A program made the position numbers and the translations under genes. Shown one piece after another: positions 7,517 to 16,093 of a stretch of 64,000 bases of DNA. The notes below the pieces were generated by a model. The model made no database searches. It saw only the letters and a list, made by a program, of their open reading frames with translations, and had not been told where the DNA came from. The stretch's first letter is position 1. Every line of letters begins with the position of its first letter. This DNA comes from Mycolicibacterium sp. BiH015 (GTDB taxonomy: Bacteria; Actinomycetota; Actinomycetes; Mycobacteriales; Mycobacteriaceae): the NCBI RefSeq assembly GCF_027706845.1, contig NZ_JAQGCZ010000001.1, positions 1-64,000 on the forward strand, given 5' to 3'.

Positions 7517-8743
7517 GTGACACCGCACGTCCAACCGCAGTCGCGGCCGAGCTGGCTGCTACTCGGGCCCGCGTTCGTCGCTGCGATCGCCTATGTCGAC
7601 CCCGGCAACGTTGCGGCAAACGTCAGCGCGGGCGCACAGTTCGGGTTTCTCCTCGTCTGGGTGATCGTCGTCGCCAACCTGATGGCCTGCCTCGTGCAAT
7701 ACCTGTCGGCGAAGCTCGGGTTGGTCACGGGCACCTCGCTGCCGGAAGCAGTCGGTGCGCGAATGGGCAGGCCGGCCAGGCTCGCCTACTGGATTCAGGC
7801 CGAATTGGTCGCGATGGCAACGGATCTCGCAGAAGTGGTGGGTGGCGCCATCGCCCTGTACCTGCTGTTCGATCTGCCGCTGCTCGTCGGCGGTGTGATC
7901 ACCGGAGCGGTGTCGCTGATCCTGCTGCTCGTGAAAGATCGCCGTGGCCAACAACCTTTCGAGCGGGTGATCACCGGCCTGCTGCTGATCATCGCGATCG
8001 GTTTCGTCACCAGCCTGGTCGCCTCCCCGCCGCCGGCCGGCGCCGCCGCGGAAGGATTGATCCCGCGATTCGACGGCGCCGAGAGCATCCTGCTGGCCGC
8101 CGCGATGCTGGGCGCCACCGTGATGCCGCACGCCGTCTACCTGCATTCCGGCCTGGCGCGAGACCGCCACGGCCACCCGGAGGCGGGACCGGCGCGACGG
8201 ACGCTGCTGCGGGTTACCCGCTGGGACGTCGGCATCGCCATGCTCGTCGCAGGGGCGGTGAACCTGTCGATGCTGCTGGTCGCGGCGAGCAATTTGCAGG
8301 GGATGGACAACACGGACTCCATCGAGGGCGCGCACGCGGCGGTGCAGAGCACGCTCGGCGCCGGTGTGGCGCTGCTGTTCGCGATCGGCCTGCTCGCCTC
8401 GGGGCTGGCCTCGTCGTCGGTCGGCGCCTACGCGGGCGCGATGATCATGCAGGGACTGCTCAGGCGATCGGTTCCGCTGGTGGCACGACGGCTCATTACC
8501 CTGCTACCCGCCCTGGCGATCCTCGCGATCGGCGTCGACCCCAGCCGCGCCCTGGTGCTCTCGCAGGTCGTGCTGTCCTTCGGCATTCCGTTCGCCCTGA
8601 TACCGCTGGTCCGGTTGACCTCCGACGCGCAGCTCATGGGCACCGACGTCAACCACCGTGTCACCACTGCACTGGGCTGGGTTGTCGCCGGGTTGATTAC
8701 CCTTTTGAACGTGGTGCTGATCTATCTGACGCTCGCCGGCTGA
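7517..8743 (+). CDS. mntH: NRAMP-family Mn2+/Fe2+ transporter
   Basis: This 408-residue polytopic protein with about 11 membrane helices belongs to the NRAMP/MntH family, which imports divalent metals with protons. The metal-binding DPGN motif of helix 1 is at residues 28-31, and the helix 6 signature MPHAVYLHSG starts at 203. It starts at GTG 7517. A strong dyad lies immediately upstream. The stop is followed directly by the ATG of the next gene (TGAATG), so the two are probably co-transcribed. Iron or manganese control is likely but inferred. Confidence 0.93.
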   Translation: MTPHVQPQSRPSWLLLGPAFVAAIAYVDPGNVAANVSAGAQFGFLLVWVIVVANLMACLVQYLSAKLGLVTGTSLPEAVGARMGRPARLAYWIQAELVAMATDLAEVVGGAIALYLLFDLPLLVGGVITGAVSLILLLVKDRRGQQPFERVITGLLLIIAIGFVTSLVASPPPAGAAAEGLIPRFDGAESILLAAAMLGATVMPHAVYLHSGLARDRHGHPEAGPARRTLLRVTRWDVGIAMLVAGAVNLSMLLVAASNLQGMDNTDSIEGAHAAVQSTLGAGVALLFAIGLLASGLASSSVGAYAGAMIMQGLLRRSVPLVARRLITLLPALAILAIGVDPSRALVLSQVVLSFGIPFALIPLVRLTSDAQLMGTDVNHRVTTALGWVVAGLITLLNVVLIYLTLAG

Positions 8744-9814
8744 ATGGGCCGCCGGCACAACTACTTCGCGTACGGGTCGAACCTGTGCGTGCAGCAGATG
8801 GCGCAGCGATGCCCCGACGCGACCGACCCCCGGCGCGCCACGCTCGCCGACCACGACTGGTTGATCAACGAGCGCGGGGTGGCCACAGTCGAACCATTCT
8901 CGGGCAGCGAGGTGCACGGCGTGGTGTGGCAGGTGTCCGACCGTGACCTCGCCACCCTCGACAGCGCCGAGGGTGTACCGGTGCGCTATCGCCGTGACGA
9001 GATGACGGTTGTCACCGAGGCGGGGCCGTCGACGGCGTGGGTCTACGTCGACCACCGGGTGGAACCCGGACCCCCGCGCCCCGGTTACCTGGAGCGCATC
9101 CTCGACGGCGCACGCCACCACGGACTGCCGGGCCGGTGGATCCAGTTCCTGGAGCGCTGGGATCCCGCCCATTGGCCCCACCGTCCCCAGGAGGCGAGTT
9201 CGGCTGCACCGCAGTCGCTTTCAGAACTATTGGCCGACCCCGCCGTCGTCGAGCAGTCGACCCTGCGGTCCAGATTCGGGTTCATGGCAATCCACGGCGG
9301 TGGTCTGGAGAAGATGACCGACGTCATCGCCGAACGAGCCGCCGACGCGGCCGGCGCGTCGCTGTATGTGGTGCGGCATCCCGATCAATACCCACATCAT
9401 CTGTCGTCGGCGCTCTACGACCCAGCCCAGTCACCCCTGCTGGCGGAATTCCTCGCCCACGTCGACGTCGCAGTGTCCCTGCACGGCTACGGCCGGATCG
9501 GCCGCAGCACACAGCTGCTCGCGGGCGGGCGCAACCGCGCCCTGGCCGAACACCTGGCCCGCCACGTCGACATCCCCGGCTACCGGATGGTTACCGACGT
9601 CGATTCCATCCCACGGGAATTGCGCGGCCTGCATCCCGCCAACCCGGTCAATCTGGTTCGTGGCGGCGGCGCGCAGCTCGAGCTGTCCGCGCGGGTGCGC
9701 GGCACCAGTCCCCGCAGTTCGGTGCCCGCCGACGACGGCCTCTCCCCGGCGACCTCGGCACTGGTCCAGGGATTGGCACGCGCGGCCCGCACATGGAAAC
9801 TACCGTCGCACTAG
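8744..9814 (+). CDS. Fusion: gamma-glutamylcyclotransferase-like domain + poly-gamma-glutamate hydrolase-like domain
   Basis: This 356-residue protein has two parts. Residues 1-110 look like a gamma-glutamylcyclotransferase: YGSNL at 10-14 and the acid/base Glu in LDSAEGVPVRY (E76). Residues 165-356 look like the poly-gamma-glutamate hydrolase (PghP/YmaC, DUF867) zinc-carboxypeptidase fold: IHGGGLEKMTD (H184, E189), SLHGYG (H247) and QLELS with E313 as a possible catalytic Glu. Both folds act on gamma-glutamyl bonds, so the fusion may release gamma-glutamyl units from a polymer or peptide and cyclise them to 5-oxoproline. No signal peptide is seen. It follows mntH without a gap and overlaps the next gene by 22 bases. 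Confidence 0.75.
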   Translation: MGRRHNYFAYGSNLCVQQMAQRCPDATDPRRATLADHDWLINERGVATVEPFSGSEVHGVVWQVSDRDLATLDSAEGVPVRYRRDEMTVVTEAGPSTAWVYVDHRVEPGPPRPGYLERILDGARHHGLPGRWIQFLERWDPAHWPHRPQEASSAAPQSLSELLADPAVVEQSTLRSRFGFMAIHGGGLEKMTDVIAERAADAAGASLYVVRHPDQYPHHLSSALYDPAQSPLLAEFLAHVDVAVSLHGYGRIGRSTQLLAGGRNRALAEHLARHVDIPGYRMVTDVDSIPRELRGLHPANPVNLVRGGGAQLELSARVRGTSPRSSVPADDGLSPATSALVQGLARAARTWKLPSH

Positions 9815-10905
9815 TGCGCCTCGCCGCCGCGCTCGCCGGAGCTCTGATCATCGCGTTCGTCGCGCCGTCGGCGCACGCGCAGCCCAGCCCCTTGGACGCC
9901 GCTCTCGCCGAGTCCGTCGCGGCCAACGGCCTCGCCGGAGCGGTCGCCGTGGTTGCCGACGGCGCCGCGGTGACGCTGTCGGCGGCCGGCCACACCGACG
10001 TGTCCACTCGCACGACATTCACGCCGCAGACGTACGTCCGGGTCGCCAGCATCACGAAAACCTTTGTCGCCGCGACAATTCTGCAGCTCGTCAGCGAGGG
10101 CAGGGTCGAGCTCGACGAACCGGTGGACACGTACCTCCCCGGGCTGATCCGCGGCGAGGGAATCGACGGCGCGGCGATCTCCGTGCGCCAGTTGCTGCGC
10201 CACCAGAGCGGATTGCCCGAGTACTTCGACGACACGACCGAGCCTCCGGCGCAGCCTGTCTCGCCGCGCGACCTGTTGTCGCAGGCACTGGCCAAGCCGG
10301 GCGCACCCCCCGGTCAACGGGTGCCGGTCTACACCAACACCAACTACGTCGTGGCCGGGCTGATCATCGAGTCCGTCACCGGCCGTTCCGCAGCCGACGA
10401 GATCACCCGACGGATCATCGCGCCCCTCGGACTGACCCACACCTACTTCCCAGCGGCCGGCGACACCGGGCTGCGCTCCCCGATGGCGCACGGCTACGAA
10501 CTCGTCGGCGGCCGCCGCGAGGACGTCACCGCCGCGGAGCCGTCCGGGGAGTACATGGCCGGATCGCTGATCTCCACCAACGAGGACATGGCCGCTTTCA
10601 TCACGGCGCTGCTCGACGGAAGAGTCGTCGCACCCGCGGAGCTCACGCAGATGACGGACACCGTCCCGTGGCCGCTGCACGGACCTGGGTTCGGGTACGG
10701 CCTCGGCTTGACCAGCATCGACCTGGGCTGCGGGGTGACCGTGTGGGGCCACGGTGGCGATCTCGCCGGCTACCACAGCGTCATGGCGAAGGCACCGGGG
10801 CGACCCGCGGTCTCGGTGACCTTCACACAGGGATCGCCCAACGTGACGTCCATCGTGGATGACCCCCGCTTTGCCGTCCTGACCTCGGTGTACTGCCGCG
10901 AATAG
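9793..10905 (+). CDS. Secreted serine hydrolase, beta-lactamase / D-alanyl-D-alanine carboxypeptidase class C-like
   Basis: ATG 9793 lies inside the previous gene and opens 370 residues with a signal peptide (ALVRLAAALAGALIIAFVAP, then SAHAQ). Penicillin-binding motifs are intact: SITK (Ser-x-x-Lys) near residue 78, YTNTNY (Tyr-x-Asn) near 180, and HGGDL near 320 in place of Lys-Thr-Gly. This is the beta-lactamase/esterase (PF00144) family, with peptidase, esterase or lactamase activity possible. It is exported and may act on cell-wall peptides. The upstream gene cleaves gamma-glutamyl bonds, so a shared role in peptide turnover is conceivable. Confidence 0.87.
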   Translation: METTVALVRLAAALAGALIIAFVAPSAHAQPSPLDAALAESVAANGLAGAVAVVADGAAVTLSAAGHTDVSTRTTFTPQTYVRVASITKTFVAATILQLVSEGRVELDEPVDTYLPGLIRGEGIDGAAISVRQLLRHQSGLPEYFDDTTEPPAQPVSPRDLLSQALAKPGAPPGQRVPVYTNTNYVVAGLIIESVTGRSAADEITRRIIAPLGLTHTYFPAAGDTGLRSPMAHGYELVGGRREDVTAAEPSGEYMAGSLISTNEDMAAFITALLDGRVVAPAELTQMTDTVPWPLHGPGFGYGLGLTSIDLGCGVTVWGHGGDLAGYHSVMAKAPGRPAVSVTFTQGSPNVTSIVDDPRFAVLTSVYCRE

Positions 10906-10912
10906 AGGTTTC

Positions 10913-10940
10913 CCATCCAGACCAGGCGCGGCTCCGAATA
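10913..10940 (+). promoter_or_regulatory. Candidate SigK-type promoter for the sigK operon
   Basis: CCATCC (10913-10918) and CCGAATA (10934-10940) are separated by 15 bases, upstream of the DUF1365-sigK-rskA genes. From memory, this matches the -35/-10 pattern reported for SigK promoters (CCATCC, about 16 bases, CGAATA). An autoregulated sigK locus would be expected to carry it. Confidence 0.6.
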
Positions 10941-10946
10941 CGTGAT

Positions 10947-11030
10947 GTGGAAGCCATACGTGTGGGGAAGCGGTCGAACGCCTTCGTGGGCAGGGTGGGC
11001 GCCAGCCGGCTGACGGCGGTGGCGTCATGA
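10947..11030 (+). CDS. 27-codon ORF coupled to the DUF1365 gene (leader peptide or gene remnant)
   Basis: A frame from GTG 10947 to TGA 11030 encodes 27 residues (VEAIRVGKRSNAFVGRVGAS, then RLTAVAS). It would start at the transcription start expected from the SigK-type promoter. Its stop overlaps the DUF1365 start (ATGA), the coupling seen throughout this genome. In M. tuberculosis an FAD-dependent amine oxidase gene (Rv0449c) occupies this slot. This may be its last trace, a true leader peptide, or chance. Confidence 0.3.
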   Translation: MEAIRVGKRSNAFVGRVGASRLTAVAS

Positions 11031-11770
11031 ACTCAGCCCTGTACCGCACCCGGATCACGCATCTGCGCCGCGCGCCCGTGCACCACTACTTCGAGCATCG
11101 CAGCTACAGCTGGTTCGTCGACGTGGACGCACTACCGCAGATGCCGGGCTGGCTGCGGCCCTTCGCCAGGTTCGACGTGCAGGACCACCTGTGGGAGGCT
11201 CCCGTCGACACACTGCGTGGCCGCCTCGACGCGTTCCTTGCCACCAAAGGGATTCAGCTTCCAGGCGGCAAGGTCTACGCCCTCTTCCAAGCCAGGGTGC
11301 TCGGCCACGTGTACAACCCGCTGAGCCTGTACTGGTGCCACGACGCCGACGGCGTGTTGCGTTACGTCATCGCCGAGGTGCACAACACCCACGGAGAGCG
11401 CCACGCGTACCTGCTCCCTCCCTCGGGCGTCCAGCCCACGATGGTGGACAAGAAGCTCTACGCATCCGCGTTCAACGACGTCGACGGACACTATCTGGTG
11501 CAAGCGCCCATGCCGGACGAGAACCTCGATGTCCGGATCTCGTTGCACCGCGATCACCAGCCGGCGTTCGTAGTGACACTGCGAGGCAACCGGCGTCCGG
11601 CAACCATTCGGCAGGTGCTCGCGCTGCAGGTGCTCTCCCCGCTGGCGCCGCAGATGAACGTACTGAGCATGCGGGTCCAAGGCACGTTGCTGTGGCTCAA
11701 GCGAGTCCCGATGGTGCCGCGCCCAGCCCACCGCAGTGATGACGACCGCGAGAAAGTGGACCAGCTGTGA
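11027..11770 (+). CDS. DUF1365 family protein (Rv0448c-like)
   Basis: This 247-residue protein begins MNSALYRTRITHLRRAPVHH and contains the DUF1365 hallmarks HRSYSWFVDVD, NPLSLYWCHD, EVHNTHGERHAYLL and KKLYASAFND. The family is widespread next to an FAD-dependent oxidoreductase and a cyclopropane-fatty-acid-synthase-like methyltransferase and is thought to help modify lipids; its own chemistry is unknown. In M. tuberculosis it is part of the sigK operon (Rv0448c), and here too it precedes sigK, but the neighbouring oxidoreductase and methyltransferase genes are absent. After its stop, a GTGA-overlapping start leads only 12 codons before a stop, a possible trace of the lost next gene. Confidence 0.88.
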   Translation: MNSALYRTRITHLRRAPVHHYFEHRSYSWFVDVDALPQMPGWLRPFARFDVQDHLWEAPVDTLRGRLDAFLATKGIQLPGGKVYALFQARVLGHVYNPLSLYWCHDADGVLRYVIAEVHNTHGERHAYLLPPSGVQPTMVDKKLYASAFNDVDGHYLVQAPMPDENLDVRISLHRDHQPAFVVTLRGNRRPATIRQVLALQVLSPLAPQMNVLSMRVQGTLLWLKRVPMVPRPAHRSDDDREKVDQL

Positions 11771-11906
11771 CGCGCTCCACGCCGACCCCGACAGCAGCGG
11801 CGTGAACGCGGTCGGCGGCCTGCGGCCTCGCGAAATCGGCGCCACGGCCCTCCAAGGTGCCGTGACTGCAACTGCATCGGCGCTGGTGGACGCTAGGCTA
11901 CGGCTC

Positions 11907-12452
11907 GTGACCGCCGAACTCGACGCACTGTTGCGCCAGGTGGCCCGTCGCGACGCCGAAGCGTTCGCCACGTTCTACGACCAGACGCGCTCTCGCGTGT
12001 ACGGGCTGGTCACCAGGGTGTTGCGCGATCCCGGTTACAGCGAGGAGACAATGCAGGACATTTATCTGCAGGTGTGGCGCAACGCAGGCAATTACGATCC
12101 GTCGGCCGGCTCTCCGCTGGCCTGGCTCCTCACGCTGGCCCACCGGCGCGCGGTCGACCGCGTGCGTTCCGAGGAGGCTGCCAGCTCCCGCGAGTCGCGC
12201 TACGGCGCGGCCACGGTGGAGCCTCCGCTCGATCACGTCTCCGACGCGGTGATCAGCGGTGATGAACGACGTCAGGTGGCCGACTGCCTGGACACACTCA
12301 CCGACACCCAGCGGGAGTGCATCCAGCTCGCGTATTACGACGGCCTGACGTATGTCCAGGTGTCGGAGCGGCTGGCGGCAAACCTTGCAACCATCAAGTC
12401 ACGGATGCGCGACGCGATCCGCGGCCTGCGTAGATGCCTGGGGGTCGCATGA
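11907..12452 (+). CDS. sigK: ECF RNA polymerase sigma factor SigK
   Basis: This 181-residue ECF sigma factor closely follows M. tuberculosis SigK. Region 2 reads [20 protein letters not shown], then [18 protein letters not shown] and [20 protein letters not shown]. Region 4 reads [20 protein letters not shown] and [22 protein letters not shown] 11907 was chosen because SigK proteins start just before ELDALLR and the 34 upstream codons open in frame are not conserved. SigK directs a small redox-linked regulon (mpt70/mpt83 in M. tuberculosis) and its own locus. It is held at the membrane by RskA, encoded next with a 4-base overlap. Confidence 0.93.
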   Translation: MTAELDALLRQVARRDAEAFATFYDQTRSRVYGLVTRVLRDPGYSEETMQDIYLQVWRNAGNYDPSAGSPLAWLLTLAHRRAVDRVRSEEAASSRESRYGAATVEPPLDHVSDAVISGDERRQVADCLDTLTDTQRECIQLAYYDGLTYVQVSERLAANLATIKSRMRDAIRGLRRCLGVA

Positions 12453-13171
12453 CCAATCCACACTCCGCCGACGACCTGCTGTCGCTGGCCACTCCGTACG
12501 CATTGCACGCGGTCACCGATTCTGAGGCCGCCGATATCGATCGTCAGTTGTCCGACGCCCCGCTGGAGGTCGCCGAGGCGTTCGCCGCCGAGGTGCGCGC
12601 GGTTCGGGAGACCATGGCCGTCATCTCGGCCGCCACCGCCGTCGAACCGCCTTCGCATCTGCGCGCCGAGATTCTGCAGCAGATCTCAGATGACAATGTG
12701 CGCACGCTGCCTACGCAACCGCGGCAGCGACGCTGGACCCGGGCCGTGCTCGCCGGGGCCGCCGCAGTGGCCATCGGAATCGGCGCGCTCGTCGTCGGCT
12801 ACACGCTGCGGCCGCCCGCGACCCCGACGACCGCGGAGGAGATCTTCGCCGCGCCCGATGTGCGCACCGTCTCGGGTGACATCCCCGGTGGCGGCACGGC
12901 GACGGTGGTGTTCTCCCGGGAAGAGAATGCCGGCGTGCTCGTCATGAACAATGTGACGCCGCCGCAGACAGGCACCGTCTACCAGATGTGGCTCATCGAT
13001 TCCGAGGGCCCGCACTCCGCGGGCACGATGGATTCCGGGCAGGTCGCACCGTCGACCACGGCAGTGCTCCCCGACCTGGGTACGTCGCAGACACTGGCGT
13101 TCACCGTCGAGCCGCCCGGCGGCTCGGCGCAGCCGACCACACCGGTGTTCGCGCAGCTGCCGCTGGTCTGA
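12449..13171 (+). CDS. rskA: Anti-sigma-K factor RskA
   Basis: This 240-residue single-pass membrane protein starts at ATG 12449 within the sigK stop (ATGA). It has an N-terminal cytoplasmic anti-sigma domain ([20 protein letters not shown], then [19 protein letters not shown]). One transmembrane helix lies at about residues 103-123 ([20 protein letters not shown]). The extracytoplasmic RskA domain contains [30 protein letters not shown] and [10 protein letters not shown]. It binds SigK and releases it on regulated proteolysis. Length and motifs match M. tuberculosis RskA (232 residues). Confidence 0.93.
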   Translation: MTNPHSADDLLSLATPYALHAVTDSEAADIDRQLSDAPLEVAEAFAAEVRAVRETMAVISAATAVEPPSHLRAEILQQISDDNVRTLPTQPRQRRWTRAVLAGAAAVAIGIGALVVGYTLRPPATPTTAEEIFAAPDVRTVSGDIPGGGTATVVFSREENAGVLVMNNVTPPQTGTVYQMWLIDSEGPHSAGTMDSGQVAPSTTAVLPDLGTSQTLAFTVEPPGGSAQPTTPVFAQLPLV

Positions 13172-13190
13172 CCGCGCCGGTCGACGGCGC

Positions 13191-14288
13191 TCACGGCGCT
13201 TCCAGAGTCGCTGCCGCGGCTTCGGCGATGACGTCGTCGACGTCATGGCGCTCGCCCCATGCGCGGCGCTGGCGGGTCGCGCCGTTGCCGCGCTCGGCGA
13301 TCTTCGCCAGTTCCGTCGTGACGAACTCGTGGTCACCCGCGGCTTCCAGCGCGGGCCGGACGTGGTCGACGAGCGCGTCCAACAGACCGAGCATCGGCGC
13401 CGCGACGTGGTTCTCCAAGTCGAGGCCGTCACCGTCGATGCCGTTGCGGGCGGCCTTCCAGTACGCGGCCTTGAGCGCATACGGCGCCAGCGGCAGGACG
13501 GGGGCACCTCGACTCTCCTCGTCGAGCGCGGTCATCACGCACCCGCGGACCAGCGCGGCGAACAACACCGTCTCGGCCACCGTCGACGGGACATCGGCGA
13601 CGCGTACCTCCACCGTCGGGAACTTCTTCGACGGCCGCACGTCCCAATAGACCATGCCGTCGTCGCGGATCACATCGCTGTGGAGCAGCATCTGGACGGC
13701 CGCGTCGAACTCGTCGGCCGAATCGAAATGCGGCGGCGGTCCGGCGCTGGGCCAGCGTGCCCACAGCACGCTGCGCCAGCTGGCGTGGCCCGTGTCGGCG
13801 TTGCGATAGATCGCCGAATTCGCCGTCAGAGCGAGCAGGAACGGCAGCCAGGGACGCAGCCGATTGCTCACCGCGATCGCGGCGTCGCGGTCGGGCACGG
13901 CGACATGGACATGGCAGCCGCAGATGCCCTGCTCGTGGGCGATCATGCCGAACCGCTCGCCGATGTCGTTGTAGCGCGGCGTATCGGTGACCGGGAAGTC
14001 GTGCGGCAGGGTGGGCGGCAACCCGACAGCGAGCAAACGCGCGCCGGCGCGCTCGGCGGCGTCGGCGACAGTCCTGCGCAGCCTGACAAGGTGCCCACGA
14101 AGCTCATCGACGTCGTCGACGACGTCCGTCGCCGTTTCGACCTGACAGCTAGTGAGTTCGAGCTGCAGTTCCACACCGAGGTCCGCGGCGCGGTTCGCGA
14201 CCTCGTGATTGAGGCCGACGGGAGCCCCGGACTGCGGATGGACCAGGAGGAACTCCTCTTCGACGCCGAGGGTGGGGATGTCTGCCAT
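13191..14288 (-). CDS. Glutamate-cysteine ligase-like carboxylate-amine ligase (YbdK family)
   Basis: This 365-residue protein starts MADIPTLGVEEEFLLVHPQS, the GCS2/YbdK signature, with CGCHVHVAVPD (metal/substrate site) and FPTVEVRVADVPST further on. Members form weak gamma-glutamyl-cysteine ligases or other carboxylate-amine ligases. Mycobacteria make mycothiol rather than glutathione, so the physiological product is uncertain. M. tuberculosis Rv0433 is the likely counterpart and also lies near sigK. It converges on rskA with 19 bases between the stops. Confidence 0.9.
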   Translation of the reverse strand: MADIPTLGVEEEFLLVHPQSGAPVGLNHEVANRAADLGVELQLELTSCQVETATDVVDDVDELRGHLVRLRRTVADAAERAGARLLAVGLPPTLPHDFPVTDTPRYNDIGERFGMIAHEQGICGCHVHVAVPDRDAAIAVSNRLRPWLPFLLALTANSAIYRNADTGHASWRSVLWARWPSAGPPPHFDSADEFDAAVQMLLHSDVIRDDGMVYWDVRPSKKFPTVEVRVADVPSTVAETVLFAALVRGCVMTALDEESRGAPVLPLAPYALKAAYWKAARNGIDGDGLDLENHVAAPMLGLLDALVDHVRPALEAAGDHEFVTTELAKIAERGNGATRQRRAWGERHDVDDVIAEAAAATLEAP

Positions 14289-14311
14289 GTCTCCAACGAA
14301 CCGAAAATATT

Positions 14312-14349
14312 GATCCGGCCCGTCGGATTGTTCGACGACGGGCCGGATC
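14312..14349. repeat. Perfect 14-bp inverted repeat in a divergent promoter region
   Basis: GATCCGGCCCGTCG (14312-14325) and its exact complement (14336-14349) flank a 10-base loop. The hairpin lies between the divergent ybdK-like and LLM genes, 24 bases upstream of the ybdK-like start, where a terminator would not be expected. It could be an operator, an attenuator of the leftward transcript, or a barrier to antisense transcription. Confidence 0.55.
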
Positions 14350-14418
14350 GGGGTGATGAAAGCCGATTGCCTAATGCCCCGGCCCTATCCGGTTCAAACC
14401 TGGCTCTACGATCACGAT

Positions 14419-15243
14419 GTGGCAACGGAATTCCGCTTCGGTGTCGGCGTCACGCGGGCCGGCTCACGCGCCAAGATCGAGGACAGCGCACGTCGCGCCG
14501 AGGCCCTCGGGTTCGATGTGCTGCACGTTCCCGACCACCTGGGCGGTCCCGCGCCATTCCCGGTGATGACGGCTGTCGCGATGGCGACCAGGACCCTTCG
14601 GGTCGGCACGTTCGTCATCAACTCGGCGTTCTACCGGCCGGCGCTGCTCGCCCGCGACGTCGGCGCACTCCACGATCTGAGCGACGGACGGTTCGAGCTG
14701 GGACTGGGTACGGGCTATGTGAAAGAGGAATTCGACGCGGCGGGCATCCCGTATCCCAGCGCGCGTGAACGGGTGGACCACTTGAAAGCCACCACCGAAT
14801 ACATGGCCGAGCACCTTCCCGACGTACCGCTGATGATCGCGGGCAACGGGGACCGCGTCCTGCGGATCGCGGCACGTTCGGCCGACATCATCGGCCTCAC
14901 CGGGGGCGACCGGGCAGCCACGGCCGACGAGGATCCGCTGGCGGAGCGGATCGCGTTCGTGCGGGACGCCGCCGGGGACCGGTTCGGCGAGTTGGAGCTC
15001 AACGTCGCGATCACCGCGATGCCGGTCGACGACTCGGGGCAGCCCGATCTCACGATTCCGCGAATCTCGTTGCCCGGCTTGTCCGACGAGGAGCTGCTGC
15101 GGCACCCCGGCGTGTTGTCGGGGACGACCGACAAGATCGCCGAGCGGATTCGCGGTTACCGCGACGTCTATGGAATCAGTTACATCATCGTGCAGATGCG
15201 CCACGCCGAAGCGTTCGGCAAGGTGATCGAGTTACTCCGCTAG
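14419..15243 (+). CDS. LLM-class F420-dependent oxidoreductase
   Basis: From GTG 14419 this is 274 residues of the luciferase-like monooxygenase fold used by mycobacteria with coenzyme F420. It begins VATEFRFGVGVTRAGSRAKI and contains EALGFDVLHVPDH, RTLRVGTFVINSAFYRPAL and SDGRFELGLGTGY, all typical for TIGR03621-type proteins. The substrate is unknown. GTG 14419 is preferred over the in-frame ATG at 14353 because family members begin a few residues before FRFGV. Its stop overlaps the stop of the convergent COX4-like gene by four bases. Confidence 0.88.
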   Translation: MATEFRFGVGVTRAGSRAKIEDSARRAEALGFDVLHVPDHLGGPAPFPVMTAVAMATRTLRVGTFVINSAFYRPALLARDVGALHDLSDGRFELGLGTGYVKEEFDAAGIPYPSARERVDHLKATTEYMAEHLPDVPLMIAGNGDRVLRIAARSADIIGLTGGDRAATADEDPLAERIAFVRDAAGDRFGELELNVAITAMPVDDSGQPDLTIPRISLPGLSDEELLRHPGVLSGTTDKIAERIRGYRDVYGISYIIVQMRHAEAFGKVIELLR

Positions 15244-15509
15244 AGCCAGAGATACAGCCCGGACAGCACCGCCCACATCACGACGCAGTATCCCTCGAAC
15301 GCGGCGCGCAGCGGGATCGGCGCGTGCCGCAACTCCATGAAGTCGAGCCCGACGAGACGGACCTTGATCGCGGCGATGCCGAGAACCAGGACGGCCACCA
15401 TCGACCCCGTGCCGTGTTCTGCGCCGACGGCCCACGACACGACGGTCAAGGCGACGAGGAACAGCCAGCTGGCGCCGGCGCGATTCTTCAGCAGATTCAA
15501 AGCTCTCAT
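15240..15509 (-). CDS. Cytochrome c oxidase subunit IV-like membrane protein (prokaryotic COX4 type)
   Basis: This 89-residue protein with three predicted membrane helices (ASWLFLVALTVVSWAVGA, MVAVLVLGIAAIKVRLVG, and GYCVVMWAVLSGLYLWL) fits the prokaryotic COX4 family. That family accompanies COX3/NorE-like subunits of haem-copper oxidases or nitric oxide reductases. Its ATG overlaps the COX3-like stop (TGATG). No subunit I gene is nearby, so its partner enzyme must be encoded elsewhere. Confidence 0.72.
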   Translation of the reverse strand: MRALNLLKNRAGASWLFLVALTVVSWAVGAEHGTGSMVAVLVLGIAAIKVRLVGLDFMELRHAPIPLRAAFEGYCVVMWAVLSGLYLWL

Positions 15510-16093
15510 CAGCTCACCAGGTAGAGAAGCGCGAAAAGGAAGATCCACAGCAGGTCGACGAGATGCCAGAAGCAGGCGCCCCCTTCGACCAGTGCGGTAC
15601 GGGTGGTGCTGAGCTCGGCCCGCCGCGTCTGGCTCAGGACAAAGGACAGCGCGCCGAGTCCGAGGCAGACGTGGAACAGATGCAGCCCGGTGAGGATGAA
15701 GTAGTAGAGGTAGAAGTCGTTGGCGCCGGGCCCGTGACCGGCCCCGGCGAGGGAGACGTACTCGTAGACCTTGAGCGCGATGAATGCCACACCGAAACCC
15801 ATTGCCGCCGCCACTGCGCGGGTCGCGATCTGCCGCGCACCTGCGCGTAATGCGTTGAGCGCCAGGACGACACACAGCGAGCTCGTCAGCAGCACCAGGG
15901 TGTTGACCACGCCGACGCCGATGTGCAAGGTGGTACGGGCCGCGTCGAAGACCTCGGGCGCTGTGGCGCGCTCGACGAGGAACGTGACGAAAAAGGCGCC
16001 GAAGACGAGCATGTCGCCGAACAGAAAGACCCAGGTGCCGCTCTCACCAGGGATCCGCCGCGCGTCGCGCGGCGGATGAGCGGTCGTCGTCAC
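15509..16093 (-). CDS. Cytochrome c oxidase subunit III-like / NorE-like membrane protein
   Basis: From GTG 16093 this is 194 residues with five predicted membrane helices. It opens RIPGESGTWVFLFGDMLVFG, the Pro-Gly-Glu-x-Gly-x-Trp...Gly-Asp signature of NorE and other COX3-like proteins, and has YYFILTGLHLFHVCLG near residue 135 and CFWHLVDLLWIFLFALLYL at the end. NorE-like proteins support nitric oxide reductase or terminal oxidases, but no catalytic subunit lies here. It overlaps both neighbours by 1-4 bases, so the three genes form one operon. Confidence 0.82.
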   Translation of the reverse strand: MTTTAHPPRDARRIPGESGTWVFLFGDMLVFGAFFVTFLVERATAPEVFDAARTTLHIGVGVVNTLVLLTSSLCVVLALNALRAGARQIATRAVAAAMGFGVAFIALKVYEYVSLAGAGHGPGANDFYLYYFILTGLHLFHVCLGLGALSFVLSQTRRAELSTTRTALVEGGACFWHLVDLLWIFLFALLYLVS

